Notes under the pieces: generated by a model
The model's database searches: none
What the model was told of the DNA's origin: nothing
Seen by the model: the letters and a program-made list of their open reading frames with translations, nothing else
Shown: in pieces, positions 1-13,000 of the stretch
Position numbering within the stretch: the stretch's first letter is position 1
Layout: each line of letters starts with the position of its first letter
Translations under genes and position numbers: made by a program
NCBI GenBank assembly: GCA_013399895.1
Contig: VXBA01000138.1
Coordinates: 455,297 to 519,296 of the forward strand
DNA from: Serilophus lunatus
Lineage: Eukaryota > Chordata > Aves > Passeriformes > Eurylaimidae
Direction: 5' to 3'
Length of the DNA stretch: 64,000 nt

Positions 1-2489
1 CTTATTAGATCAAGACAGTGATATAATGTGGCAAGTAGTTGCAGTCCAAGGTTTGCCGAGTCTCTGAAGCTGAGTGCTTGATAGGAGATATTCTTTGTAC
101 ACTTGCGAATACAAATTTCAGTTGGTGCTGCAGTGGGCACAAATACTATGACACAACCTGTGATTCTGTGAGAAGCCACAGGACTTTGTGCCGCACACGC
201 AGAACCACAACTGAATCTGGAGGTGCAATGGCACTACTGTCGGGGAGAATGACTTTCAGCAAGGCAGAATGCTCAGCTATTAGACTTTTGTCTGGTAGAT
301 GGGTACACCTTCCCAACTGACAGTGTAGGGAGAGTAAATGACGTTGTCCATGGATTTACATTTCCAAGTCATTTAGGCAGTTTTCCATTGAAGTTGCAAG
401 GTGTCTGTCTCTTACCTGTCAGTGAGAACTAAAATGCCTCACCAAGAAAGGAACCTGATGTTAATACCTGGGTACTAACGTGGAAACATGAAATGGCATT
501 GATACTATTTTCTCCAGCCATCTTATAGCTCTACTTGAACTTCTATTGAATTAACATTGATTTTCTTCTGTTTTCTTGCAAATCTTTAAAAATTAATCTT
601 CCAGAATTTGCCTACAACCAAATGAACCATCTCATTTTAAGTAACATATATATATATATAAAAATGAGCTGTATTATCTAGTTATTTGCATTTGAATGTA
701 TGAAATCTTTAGAGACTGTGTGATAAGCTCTTTCTGTTTAAGTCACTGTAATGAGTGGCCTGTGTTGTCTCCTGGTTGCTATAAAAGTCTTGATGTAATT
801 CTGGTTTCCAGAGTTACAGGTCCATCAATTCCATTTGTAATTATGTGTGAAATTACTTTGTCATTGGCTTTCACTTGGCTTTTTCCTTATGGGGGAAAAA
901 ACCCCCAAGCTGCACAGATTCATGAAATCTTCATTACACGTAATGGTATTTTCTTTACTAACCCAAATTATTTCATTTTGGTCATAAGTTCTTACTCCCT
1001 GGTTTCACATCTATTTCTCTGAACCGCTTTAAGTTGGCATTGTGCTGATTATAGTACTGCTTAAATGATAGCTGATGATAAATATTATCCTTGCACAGAC
1101 ATTGGGCATCATCATGTGTCATGTCTGCAGACCAGTTTTTTTGCCTGCACAGCAGATTTTTGTGGCTGTAAGCCAGGAATTTTAATGAAAGAAAACATCA
1201 AAGATGCAGAAGAAATGAGAATATTAGTCAAGGAAGATACACAGTGATGCTCTCTGATAACCCCTGGTAATTGACATTAGAACTATGTGGGAGCAACTTA
1301 AATAAACATCTGGACATTGAGTTTAGACATTTCCAGTGACAAAACCCAGACAGATCTTCTGGACTTGCAATAATAAATATTTCAGTGCAGTCCACATGAA
1401 TCAACTTAGAATTCTGTTTTCAATTATTCTAGTTTTATAAATATATCATAGTTAATTATTCAGGGATACAGTTCCTTTTGAAGATTAAAGAATTTGATGT
1501 TTGTTAAATTCACATAAGTTCCATTTTTTATTTGTATCAAACTTACTTCTGTTTGTACAAAAACAATAGTGCAAGCTTGCCAGAAGCCATTAAAGCAGAA
1601 TGCAACTGAACTTTTCCTGGGGTGGAAGGGCCTTTTCTGAAATTCCTGGCAGTGCATTGTACTTCATTCCAGCTATGGTAATCACTTAAATTGTACTGAA
1701 AAGAAAATTATAAATAATAATTTTTGAAAGGTCTCAATATTTTAAAAGATTCTTTTCTTATCTTTTTACTTTAGGTAATGTGATAGTGCTAAGAACATGA
1801 CATCCCTTACAAACTGTGAACAGATATTTATATATACCAAAGTATTTAAAGAGGTAGCAATGAAGCTGCAAGACTGAATGAAATACTGGTTGCAGTGCAG
1901 ATCTGATCCTATATTAAAACTGTGGCGAGGGAATAGCCAGTAAAAGCATGCTCAGTTTTTGTGCAACTTTTGTATTTTTAGAAAAGCGTCTCGTGTAGGA
2001 TATAATTGCAAACCCACTTATTTCAGGACGAGTGAATCATGTCTCCACACTTGAAGAGTTATTTGCTCATATTAAAATTACTCCTTTTATTTTTTATTAA
2101 TTATTATTGAGATGATCTGTACCTTTGTTGACAGGGGCCCTGGACAAGGTAAGGGGTTCTTCAGGATTCAGTAATCTTCAGTTGCCACTTTTGGTTTAAT
2201 TTATGCTTCCCTACAGCCCATCCTGCCAACATCAGCACATCTCTGCAGTTCACTCCTTGGGTGCCACTGGTAGGAGCACTAGTGTGAGCTGGCTGCCAGT
2301 GTTGTCAAATCACTGGCTGAGTTATGCTATGCCATTGAATTGAGAGAGTTTTAGGGAACTGCTGTGTTAGTCTGACTTACAGGTCAGTGGTGGGAGAGGC
2401 AGAATTGTGTTGAGTACAATTCAAAAGGTTCCTCTTGTGCTACCTGTCAAATTTGTTGCATCCCGAGTCGGACTGGGTTTGTGTGGCAG
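1..2489. other. gene-free AT-rich stretch
   Basis: No gene or repeat family is recognised here. The longest open frame is 93 codons (39-320, plus strand); its translation is cysteine- and arginine-rich but matches no family I know, and no splice signals frame it convincingly. The only simple repeat seen is a short AT run near 646-660. Composition is AT-rich and CpG-poor, as expected for amniote intergenic or intronic DNA. Confidence 0.7.
646..660. repeat. short (AT)n microsatellite
   Basis: About seven alternating AT units lie in a row and run into four further A residues. The tract is short and probably only weakly polymorphic. Confidence 0.8.
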
Positions 2490-2860
2490 TTCAGGTTAGA
2501 AGGGACCTCAGGGGAGCTCTTGGCCAACCCCCTGCCTGAAGCAGTCAGGTATGAGGCCAGATGTGGCTGCTCAGGGCCTTAACACAGCCTGACCTTGAAA
2601 ATTCAAAGGATGGAGACTATGCAACCTGTTCCTGTGTATGACTGTCCTGCAAGGCTGGAGGTGAAGCCTGTTTTGTTTCAGCTTTATGCTTGGCTCTGTC
2701 TTTTGACGACCTTCTCGTAGGTGCTGGAGGATGCCGTTCAACCCCCTTGAAGTCTCCTCTCCTCCAGGCTGAGCAGGCACACTGCTGGCTTGAGCAGCTT
2801 GCTCTTTACCAAGACTCTCATAATCTTTTCAGCAGGGCTGCTGCACAGCTTAACATTTCT
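2490..2860 (-). mobile_element. CR1-type LINE, 3' fragment, minus strand
   Basis: The plus strand reads as the reverse complement of an avian CR1 3' region. It opens with a block like GGTTAGAAGGGACCTCAGG, the complement of the CR1 end that reads GAGGTCCCTTCCAACC. It continues through a 'GGATGGAGACTATGCAACCTGTTCC'-type block in which the family has 'ATGGAGACTCCACAACC', and then through CTCCTCTCCTCCAGGCTGAG (2755-2774), which matches the family's 'CTTCTCTTCTCCAGGCTGAA' region. A region corresponding to 'TAATCATCTTTGTGGCCCT' follows at about 2820-2845. The copy is 5'-truncated, like most CR1 insertions, and has no intact reading frame. It is diverged and carries small indels, so it is not a recent insertion. 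The CR1 assignment is strong; the subfamily is not determined, and the 5' boundary is approximate. Confidence 0.85.
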
Positions 2861-5800
2861 GGGCAAATCATAGGCAAGCATATGAGGAAGCTGCCGGCTG
2901 ACAAGTGTCTCAGTTCTGTCACAGCTCTCCCAGATTAATAAAGTATGTTTTTTGCTTTCATGTTCTGAAAACAAAAAAAAAAAGTAACTTAGGCTCAGAT
3001 CAGGACAGCCATGCTATCTAAAACTTCACTGTTAATTAAAACAAGACAATTTGTGCTTTGTAACCCTTTCTATGTACTATAAAAATGATGGATAAGGAAG
3101 CACAGTGAAAGCTATAAATCAGCCTTGAGTTTGATAATCTAATAAGAGCATCTCTTTGGCTGTTTCACCTCTTGCTCATTGATCTTTAGCTTGGTAATTA
3201 ATTTTCCTTAGTTTTAACCTTGTATTTATTAGAATACCTAATTCTTTATTACTAAAACTATGCACCGGAAATTTGTAGTGCTGTAGTTCAGACAGTGCAA
3301 TCTATTCATTGTTATAGGAACACAGAGGAGGAAGACAAATTATTTAGAGGTTTATTACTCAGAGAGGTGCATTTGAGGAAAGCCAGGGAATAAAGCAGAA
3401 TGGATAAATCTAAGAAGAAAATGTGGATTGTGAATATTAAGCAGCTCTCGTAACAGAGGAATTATCTGTTGAACGATCCCCTGTGGGAAAGTGTTTGGTT
3501 CTCATCTGCAGGTGCTTACAGGTCCATGGAACAGAGCCCCAGCTGCAGAGAGCAGCTCTGCACTGATGAGGTAAATGGGTAATTGGGGTGAGCTGCTGCT
3601 GTGTGTGGTGTGCCATAGCATGGCTGCAGCATAACCCTCAGTTACAGGGCCGCTGCTCTTTTCAGCTGTATTTTTGGTTTAAATTCAGGGTGTGGTTTGG
3701 ATACCTTAACTCCCATGGAATTTAATGGAAATTGCTCATCAGATCTTGAATCTGAAATACATTGACTGTTCAGGTTTCCTCCTCCAGTTTTGTTTTCTGA
3801 TCTTGCTGAAAGGATGGGGGCAGTCTGGGTAAATGCCTTACTTATCAGCTGTACCCTGCAACATTGATTACTGGTTTTTATCAGCATTTTTTCTTCTTGG
3901 GAAAAAGTAATCAAATTAACTTGAAATTATTTGTAGCAGATGTAAATTCTCTATATGCATTCTTTTTGGGCTTTGTCTAAAGGTAAAAGAGCTGGAGCTC
4001 TGTCTTGACCCTCCCTTTGATTCCAACTGCTGTACAATAGAGAGGAAGGAAACTTTATGCATTTGTACTTAGTAGCTATTGAGATACTTGACATATATGC
4101 ATTTAAAATGTTAAGGAATTTCTCTGATTTTTATTTCCTAAATGATTATAAAGTTTTGTAGAGAACCAAAGATAACAGACTTTTAGGTACATAGATTACA
4201 AGCTGACTTTTTTACTCATATGCTACATACTTACATTATATGCAAAGAAATTTTAAAAATAAAAAGAAAGTGAGACATAGAAAAAATGTTAATCCAGTAA
4301 AAATTTCATTGGATGGTAAAACTACAATTTGCTACTTTATAAATAGCACTCTGTTTAAAAAAGTAAAATGATATAAAACAAAATTCCACAACCAAAACCA
4401 ACCCACCAAACAGCATATATTGTTATTAGGTTATCAGAATCCTCCTGAAAAACAGAGTACAGGGCAGGTATATTAGCCAGATGTTCAGAGGAGCTCTGTT
4501 CTCTATCTTGCAAGCAGTTGTTCAGGGCTTTTAGCATAGAGGGAATTGGCAAAATACCATTTCATATTTCATCAATTATGCCTGTCTTATGAGGTATCAC
4601 ACTCTTCTTCCCCAGAAAAGGGGCTCTGCCTCTTGTTTTGTGCTGGAGAGATCAGACTGTGCTTTTACTGGTGGATTGGGTCTATGGGATCTGTTGGATC
4701 TTTTAAAAGTAGGGAGATGAGAGATAAAGTTTCCTAGGTGTGGAGAGAGCAGCAGTTTGTATTTCAGCCTGTGCCACATCTGTCTAACCTGTGTATGTGG
4801 TCCATAATTCTCTGCCGCAGATTTGGAGGCAAGTGCTTCAGAGAACTTGGTGTGCTCTCTTTTGCATGTTGGTGCATAAAAAAGAATAGCTCCAAAACAG
4901 TTGGAGGCTCTAGGACTCAGTGATGAAGAGATTAGGATGATTGCCTAGTACACCTTTTCCAGCTGTATTAGGAAAGACAGCATGGCACTCATTCTTAAAC
5001 CTAGCCTATAATTAATACTTATGTTCCTTGCTAAATTGATGTTTAAGTAAATAGCTTTACTATTGGGAGAAGAGGAGACATGAGAGTCAGATTACACTTT
5101 ATCACAGAACTTGATATGAAATCCAGATTTTGTTGCCTGGACAGTGCAGTGAGATGAATATCTGTGGTAGTAATATAAGAGGATGTTTGTAGGAGTGCTG
5201 TGTCACAAGGCTGCCCTGGATCAGATCGCATTTAAATACATCATGCATGGGCTTAGATCAAGGACCATGTCTAGCCAATAGAGAACCAGGAGACTGAAGT
5301 ATATTAGCTCCAGTACTAATAATAGTAGAACTGTAGTCTGGAAAAACATTTCCTGCTGCATTGGCAGGCTATAAAACGGAGAGTCTATCCTTCACCCAAC
5401 AATACTAATTAAACCAGGATACTGTGTGGATACACAAATTATTCCTGTTCTCTATTTAGTTGGAGCAGCCAGTGTGATGATTTTGGTGCCTTTATGATTT
5501 TGTGCCAGCTGTGTAAGGACAGGCAATACTCAATTTAGCATACAGCCTGCCAGGAAAAGTGAGTTTTTCAGAACAGCTGGAACAACTGTGAGACTCCTGA
5601 AGTTAGTCTGAATCAGCGTTGCCATTTGTTTCACCTGCCCAGAAGTGTTTTGTTTGTGGTCAGGGTTAGGTGTTCCGATGCTGTCTGATTGAGCCATGAC
5701 CCCAAGAAAGTACCACTTGATGCTTCTTTCTGGAGAATTAATGTTCCCCCCGTGATCACTCTGTTCCTTGCTACAGAGCTGTGACATACAAGTTATTTTG

Positions 5801-6339
5801 TGGCTTTTGTTATTGTGACAATCATTCAAGGCTGCCATAGTAATTTAAACCTGAAGGCTGCTGCACTCCTGGTGTTACACCATTAGAGACAGCAGTGTGG
5901 CACCAGGCAGCATTCCAGAAAGTTGGCTGTCTTGCCAAGGCAATGGAACCTCATTAACCAAAGCAGAGCTCAGTGCTTATGAAGCTCTGTTAGTGAGGTT
6001 GTGCTAGGTAGTGGAACCTCATGTTAGTAAAGTAACCAACTGTGATAAGGTTTGAATATTAAGAGGGTTTGAAAATATCTTTTGATATTTATATTGACAG
6101 TACAGGTGTATGTGACCCTACCTCATCCTACTTCTGTTCTCATTGCTTGAGGAATATAGCTGGCCTGTTTGCAGTTTCTGAGTAACAGCTTAACTCCAAC
6201 TTTCACACATTTTTCTGTGGATTTATGATGTTCTGTCAAGCTAGGCTAACTGACTTAATCACATAATTAAATATCTAGTTCTTTCATGATACTTTAATTA
6301 AATATCAGACTTCCACAGGGAGCTTAAGAAGGGAAACAC
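2861..6339. other. gene-free stretch, AT-rich in the middle
   Basis: No coding gene, RNA gene or repeat family is recognised. An 11-base A run lies at 2973-2983, just beyond the CR1 fragment. The part from about 4060 to 4400 is especially AT-rich. Open frames up to 102 codons (for example 5530-5838, minus strand) have no recognisable domain and are treated as chance. Confidence 0.65.
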
Positions 6340-6770
6340 AGAAAGCCAGGAATAACTCCCTGTAAATCACTCCCCAGCCAGGGACTGGAGGGCTCTGGGG
6401 ACCACCCCAGCCTGGGGTTTGGTTGTGAGGGGTGGCACAGCCCAGGGTGCCAGGAGCCAGAGAAGTCACTGGGCTGACGGTGAGTCTGGGGATGCTTCAG
6501 GTGGGAAGACGTGGTGTGGCCTCCCCTGAGCTGCAAGGAAAAGCTTGGTGAGAGCCGAGGAAAAACTTTAAATGGGCCACAGCCTGAAGATATTGTACTC
6601 TCCCTGGCTGAAAGCCTGAGCCTGGAGCACAGCCAGGGAGGGCTGAATGGGGCCCTGGGGGTCTGCAGATATGAACAAAATAAATAACCCCGTGCAGTGC
6701 CCCTTGCACTGCCCAGCCCAGCACCCTCCTCTGTGTGGCCTCCCCAGGGCACTGGGCACGCCGCGTCTGC
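6340..6770. other. local GC-rich block, unrecognised
   Basis: Base composition changes sharply to G- and C-rich for about 430 bases in an otherwise AT-rich neighbourhood. Overlapping open frames of 109-142 codons exist on the minus strand. They reflect the shortage of stop codons in GC-rich DNA and show no family motif. The block is not a classic CpG island, because CpG dinucleotides are few except near 6757-6766 (CACGCCGCGTC). It directly adjoins the CpG-retaining patch that follows. It may be a biased-gene-conversion patch, an unrecognised old repeat, or the flank of a regulatory element. Confidence 0.5.
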
Positions 6771-6774
6771 TTTC

Positions 6775-7420
6775 TATTAATGAAAGAGGGAAATGAAAAA
6801 AACCTGCAATGTAAACACTCGTACAATTGCTGTGGAAACTGGATATAACCAGGTTATTCAGAGGGAAAAAAATTAAGCCATCCGTACATGCCAAGTTCGC
6901 CTTCACATCTGTTAATTGTAAGGGGGCGACTTTACGTAAAAGAGACGTCGTGATTTAGGGCCTGGTTTGGCAAAGCCTGTAAATGAGTACTGCACAAAAA
7001 CAGACTTAAATCCGCCCCATTTCCACGAAGCTTTCACACATGCTGGTGGTCATGGAAATACAACATGTTTTTCAGGCTGTGCTGTGGGAGGAGAATTGGC
7101 CTCCATGGCAGGGCTGGAGCTCCGCAGCCCGTGTCCTGTGACGCGCTGAGGGCACCCAGGCCTGCCATTGGCCAGGAAAGTGTTATTCTTCTTGTTGTCA
7201 GCATTATGTTCCAATTATCCTGTCAGCCATGTACACTAAGAAGAAATGAGCCCTGTTTTCTAAACTTTAAAGAAGAGAAAATATCAGTGTGTTTGCTACT
7301 ATTACATTAGGATTATACTGCCTTATTTACTATGTTATCAAACTATTAAAGCTCTAATTTTAAGATACCAGATCACTATCAAATTATGACACAATCCTCC
7401 TTTCTAACATCTTTAAAGGT
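6775..7420. promoter_or_regulatory. candidate conserved regulatory element with bZIP palindromes
   Basis: This stretch has the texture of a conserved non-coding element: no repeats, retained CpGs, and clustered short palindromes. Between 6926 and 6949 lie TTACGTAA (6932-6939), a perfect PAR-bZIP/C/EBP-type palindrome, and GACGTC (6944-6949), the core of a CRE. Several CpGs occur within 30 bases although the surrounding DNA is CpG-depleted. Further CpGs occur at about 6820, 6882, 6899, 7012 and 7026. TTGGCC/CCATTGGCC-type and homeodomain-like AT motifs follow downstream. No transcript or gene start is evident. Function is inferred from motifs only; conservation could not be tested here. Confidence 0.4.
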
Positions 7421-10400
7421 GCATATTTTGTAAGTAAGCTTACATTCATATATGGCATTTGGAAACATTTGAACAAGATGCATTAATTTAATCTTTCAAT
7501 GAGGTTTTGTACATATTGTCTTGCAGAGTACTTGGGGAGCATGAGTATTTTCTAAGATATCTGTAACATCTGTTCTTAATATTCTAACATCTTTCTTCTG
7601 TGTATGTTTGATAGACAACATATTTTTGGCACTCTTTGTTATTAGGATTGCCAAAATGTTGATATTGAGTGCCTTGGTTTTGATGCGTGCAAGCCAGAAT
7701 GAGCCTTTTCAGAGACTCATCTTTGGAACCAAGTTATTTCTAGAAAGTCATATGTTTCAACTTTCTTTTTAGGTAATCAGAGATAGATTTATAATAGAAT
7801 AAGGAAATTATTTCTGTTCAGGAACAGTTGTTCAAATATATCTGCTCCCTCATCTTTATTTCTGATCTGTGTATTTTTGAACATAACAGTGTGTTAGAAC
7901 TCCGTCCAAGTACCAGACCATGGGGTTTTACTTCAGTAGGTACTTAACCCTCCTAAATGCCTGTGTAAAGTGCATTGAGCTGAGTGTAAAAACGGCATTT
8001 CATTATGGGATTTTCTGAGACTTAGATGTTGCACTGTTGAGCACCATGCTGTGAAGTTTTCAGAAGTCTGAAGACAGAGTGAAAGGCACAGCCATGAGTT
8101 AAGTGCCAGGGCTTCTTATAAAGTATATGAGAAGCCTCCCCTGAAAGATTGTGCAAAGTCCAGCTCACACCAGAAAGCAAAAAGAGAGGCAGTAAGGAAG
8201 TACCTCTGGGTACTCTGGATTAGCATTCTGGCAGGACATAAGGCTCCTAGGTATTTCTTTCCAGAAGCTAGGTGACTGGTTTTGATGAAATCACACCATC
8301 AGAAGATTAGATGTTTGTAGAATTCAACTGGAATTAAATCCCCTTATTGCAGAGAGACCTGCGAGTCTATTTGTTGTATGTCTCTGAAGAATTCATTAGC
8401 CAGAGGCCTGCAAACTATTCTGTACTGGTGTAAGATTATCTTCTTGGAGGAAGCTCTTAGCTAGTTTATCAAACCTTAGGGAGAGGGATAACGTGTTCTA
8501 ACCTAACTGATATGTTGAAGGGAAAGATTGGGTTGCAGTTGCTCTGCAAAGCATTATTGTGGTGGAGAAGATATATAACCCACCTTTTCCTACTCCAGGA
8601 AGACAGACAAGGCTGCAGCTACTTTTCCTGAAGAAACCCTTGTGAGCAGTGGGAATGTGTACAGGATCAGACACAGGTGATGGCTGCATATATCCTGATG
8701 GACCCCGGTGAGTGAAGTAAGTGCTGAATGGTATCCTCCTCCTAAGATTGTGGCATGTCAGATTGTATGTAGAAGCCCAACTTTAGGTACCAAGAAAAAT
8801 TCAAGGTGATAACTGTGGCATAGATGGAAATGAAGTACCTTCAGTTAAAGAACAATCAAGAGAGGGTTTCCAACTCTGTGCCGCCGTTTTTAATCTATGT
8901 GTGATTTTCAAAGCAGAGCTGAAGTGGGAGCTGAACGTGTATCGACTATATCCATTGGACCTACTCACCTAAAAAAGTTGGAGTTTGTCCTGTGTGACCA
9001 AAAGTTACTGCTATGGGGATATTTTATACAACAGATACATGAGCCAAAGATCTCATGTTTATATCTGTTTTAGAATCTGCAGAAAACAACTATGAAAAGT
9101 CCTTGTAGACACTGAAATCCTGGCCTGTCAAGGTCAGAGGGGCATTTCATAACAGCATATTTGCAGATTGAATCTTGTAATGTGATATTTAATTTTGACT
9201 GTGGATGTTTCTCTTATTACAGAAAGAAAATTAATCAAGCTGCTATACAGATAATGTCACCCTCTGTTACAGATATTTATTGGCAAATTTAATTTTTATT
9301 TATAATCCTGTAAATTCAGTGTAAAATCAGGGATGAAAAATTCACCCCAGAAGTGGAGAAACTCTCACCCACTCAATCATTGTTGCTCTGACTCACTCCA
9401 ACTCTATTAGAATATTATGTTGTTTCTTCTCCCACCCCTCTATTCGTTTTGCTGTTACCCAAACTGAGATAGACACACCTTTCCTGTTGTAGAAGGAAAT
9501 CCCTAGACATGAGACCCGTAGTAATATTTATTGTTCTGTGGCTGTAAGGATGGCTATGAATTCTTCTCCGTTCAGCATGGGGAAAGAATACGCTTTATAA
9601 TGCACAGGATACCAGCAAAATTTTTTCTTGAATTACCTGAATAGTGTAACTAACATTTGTCATCATGACAACAGACCAGAATGTATTTCTGAATTGGTTT
9701 CTTCAATTCAGTTCTCATATTGCTGATATTTTTATTCCTGCCATAGTTTAGTTATCTTTTTCCTACAGGAAACAAATGATGTGTACATTTTCAATATCAC
9801 TTGTGCGAGATTGTTTCTTAAATCAAGTATTTTATACTATGTGGGTTTTGGCTTCCTGCTGCAATTTGAGGGCTTTATGTGCGGTTAGTGTGAACTAGAA
9901 GTGCATCCTGATATAGCTGATGCTTTGTGTCAATCTCTGCCTTCAGACTTTTGCAACTGTAAGAACAAGTCTCCAGCATTTATATAAGGGATACAGCCAA
10001 GCCATCTCCTGAACATCCTTTTTATTTACTCCTTAGCATTTTCTATAATGCCTCTGTCGATTCACTAACATTAAATAAAGTGAATGAATATTGATACAAG
10101 ATAATTAGTAAATATGAAAGCATATAAGATATCTGGCTGAAAAATAAAAAAGCAAACAACAAATAAAGGCTAAGGGATTGAGCTAACATGTGCAATTCGG
10201 CTTTATCTCAGTAGATGTCAGCAGCACTACAATCTTGCCCAGTTTAATGATTTGAGAACCCTTCTGTTTATAATTTTTGTTAGTTTACGGTTTCAGATTT
10301 GCAAAGGAGTATCCCATCAAAACCAGTGGAATCTATTGTCCTCTGAAACGGAGAATCCTGTGGAGTATCTTAGAAAAATATTATATTCTCAGTAATGCAG

Positions 10401-13000
10401 TTTTCATACAGAAATTAGTAGAAGGGGCTTATTGCTACATTTTTAGAACTTTCTGAACATTTACCTCACATTTGCCCTCCAGGCAAATGTGAAGTAATAT
10501 AAGATGTCTAATATTTTGCTTCTTTCTGTGAAGTAAATCAAAACCGTGGGAATGTTTTCATATAATTTGATTTACTCCTGTCTCCTACAATACATCTTCA
10601 ACTCTGTTCAATTAACTCTCTGCCTCCTTACAAGAAAGGGGCACAGTTATATACTGACTGAAAGCAATGGCAAGTGTTCCATTGGCTCTTCTGGGAGTTG
10701 TTGGCCCCAGAGGAGCTCACAACCACAAAGGAAGGATGTGGAAGGAAGTTTCTTGTGTGTAGTATCTTGTGTGTGTATGTCAGGGAGAAAAAAAGGGTTG
10801 TTTATTTCAGTGTGTAAGGAACATTCACTTTGCTGCATATTATAAAATAAACAGAAATATTTCAAAATTGCCATGTACATGAAATGGGAACAAGAAAATA
10901 AACATTCCAGTGTTTATTTGGTTAGAAATGAAGAAATTTCATTGTCTTCTGATTCTCACAAGAGGGTCTTTTCCTTCATCTGATCTCTAGAAAGAATTTT
11001 GAATTTTTTTGTGATATATTAGGTAATTGTCAAGTGTGGCAGAGTTGCACTTTCGGAAGTTAAGATCTTACCCTTAGAGACAGCATCAGTCCAGAAAGCA
11101 GCAGTGACCATTTCTCCATGTGTCTGTCACCAACTCATTGGCAAGAGCACCAAAATAAGCAGCACTAAGAATCAGAGGCCAGTTCAGCCACTGGCAGTGC
11201 TGGAGACATTTTGTGTGGCATCCATTTGTCTGTAGGGAAATGGGTGATGACTTTTATCTTTGCTGCAGGGTGTGCATACGCACACTGTAGCCAGCTAGAG
11301 CTGGCCAGCTCCAGAGTCAAATTCCTCTTAACAGAGATGCAGCCAGAAAAATTTTGGAGAGGAATCAGGTGGAGTGATTTTAAGAGAGAAAATGAACTGT
11401 GCTTCCCAACCTGTGTTGACTGATTGTCAATAGTGCTGTGCAATTATTACACCATTGGCAATATCATACTTTGTTTTCCATGCCATCCTCAGAACGTTTT
11501 GATTGCTTGTCACAAGCAACATTACTGTGTGTTGCCTTCAAGCTACAGGTTTGGAGACACCATGTCATACCATTCCTTTTATGTTCTTGTTTCCCAGATT
11601 CTGTCCTTTCCCATGATCTGTTCCTTTCCGTGTTCTTCAGTGTCCTCTCTTCCCTCACAATCCTCGGTTCCTGGGATTACCAAGTGGTCTTTGATCGTTT
11701 TGTGCTTATCAGTTGACCCATTCTGTATCTATCCTTTTCTCAACTGCACTTTTTTCATGACCCCTCAGCAGTGGACTGGAGATGCTGTCTGGCAGGCAAG
11801 CATTGTCAAAGGAATAATTACTAGTTCTAGGGGTAGGTCCAAAACACAAGGGAGCCAGTGGTGCATTGGGACCCCCGCTTGGGCCTATTGATATCTGAAT
11901 CACACTCTGGGTAGATGAAGCAGACAAGCAGAAGCAGTTTGCCCAGCTGAGCATGGGGTATGTGACTCCAGGGTGATGAGGCAGCAGCAACATGGAGCAA
12001 GTTTTCCTTAGAGGCATCTGTTAGCAGCCATTTGGGAACTAAACCAAATGACCCCAGAGTAATGTTGTTCTGGTGTCTCCATTGTTCTGGGTTTCTTTCT
12101 TACTTGCACATAGCCAGCAGGAGTAAGCTGGTGGCTTTGGCTCTCACTCCGACTTCTTCTTTGGCTCTCCTTGCTGAATGGATCCATTTCTGCTTCTTGT
12201 TCAGCTGCTGAGCAAGGCTGTTTCTTAGGTTCTAGCTTGCTTTTCAGAGTATGAAGTACTCAGTGCTGAATCTGCTGCTGCTTTGCAGAACATCAGATTT
12301 GGAGGGGCAGTCTTTGCCACTTCACATCAGACTGAAACTGGAAGGAAATAGAAAAATTGTGTCATGTCTGTCTGAATGTGTTGGCAAAAATGTCTTCCTA
12401 GCCCTTGCTGGGGTTATGTGTATTGTTAAGTATGTTTTGAAATTACATCCAAGTATTTCAGAGGATCACAGAGCTAAACACACACCTGCATGAAGTTAGG
12501 TAAGAGTTGTCTCTCTGTAACAGGAATTGAATTCAAGGTGCAAAAGTAATATGAGTTAGCCCGAAGTTTACATGAAGACTCAAGCAATTTGGCAGTAGAG
12601 TGACAGGAAATCTCTCCATCTTCAAGGTTGTGTATAATGACAGTCAGAACTACTAAAAAAATTGTAATACCAAAGACCAGATTAGGTTTCATTGTCTTCA
12701 TGTAGGTTTCCTACGAAACTTCTAAAAGATGAACTTTTGCAATGGGATGGGGCATACAGCTGTACTGCTGGGTATTTTGGGATGGTAAGTAGTTGGTGTT
12801 TGTCATGTAATAATTACAGTATGAAAGAAGAGATGTTGACTTAGTTTAACTTCATGCCTGTGACAACTTTTTCAAGTCATGAACTGGTTTGGTTGCAAAG
12901 AGTGGTGGTGGCAGGTCTGAGTTTTCATTTAAATAAGACTTGACTGGAAGAACCAGCGTAATTTTTTTATTAATACAAACAATATGGAGCATAACATCAA
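7421..13000. other. gene-free stretch with one short hairpin
   Basis: No gene family, RNA gene or clear transposon is recognised. The longest open frame of the whole window lies here (11424-11891, plus strand, 155 codons), but its translation is a hydrophobic, cysteine- and serine-rich string with no familiar motif. A neat inverted repeat is present at 10461-10497 and is listed separately. A weak MIR-like echo near 12465-12545 was judged too poor to call. Confidence 0.6.
10461..10497. repeat. perfect short inverted repeat (hairpin)
   Basis: The arm TCACATTTGCC (10466-10476) is followed by a 5-base spacer and its exact complement GGCAAATGTGA (10482-10492). The pairing extends outward by four further base pairs after one mismatch, giving a 16-position stem from 10461 to 10497. 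It is shorter than a typical microRNA precursor, and no flanking pairing is seen. It could be a small foldback, a protein-binding palindrome or chance. Confidence 0.85.

Noticed and set aside
6324..6906. Three overlapping minus-strand frames of 109-142 codons
   Set aside because: They follow from the GC-rich composition, lie in different phases and show no family pattern.
6918..6930. Possible CTCF site around AAGGGGGCGAC
   Set aside because: The 5' half of the CTCF core is missing, leaving too many mismatches.
11424..11891. Longest open frame, 155 codons, plus strand
   Set aside because: The translation has no recognised domain, overlapping open frames occur in other phases and on the other strand, and no promoter or splice context is visible.
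12465..12545. Possible MIR fragment (GATCACAGAGCTA and GGAATTGAATTCAAGG)
   Set aside because: The match needs a large insertion and is no better than chance by eye.
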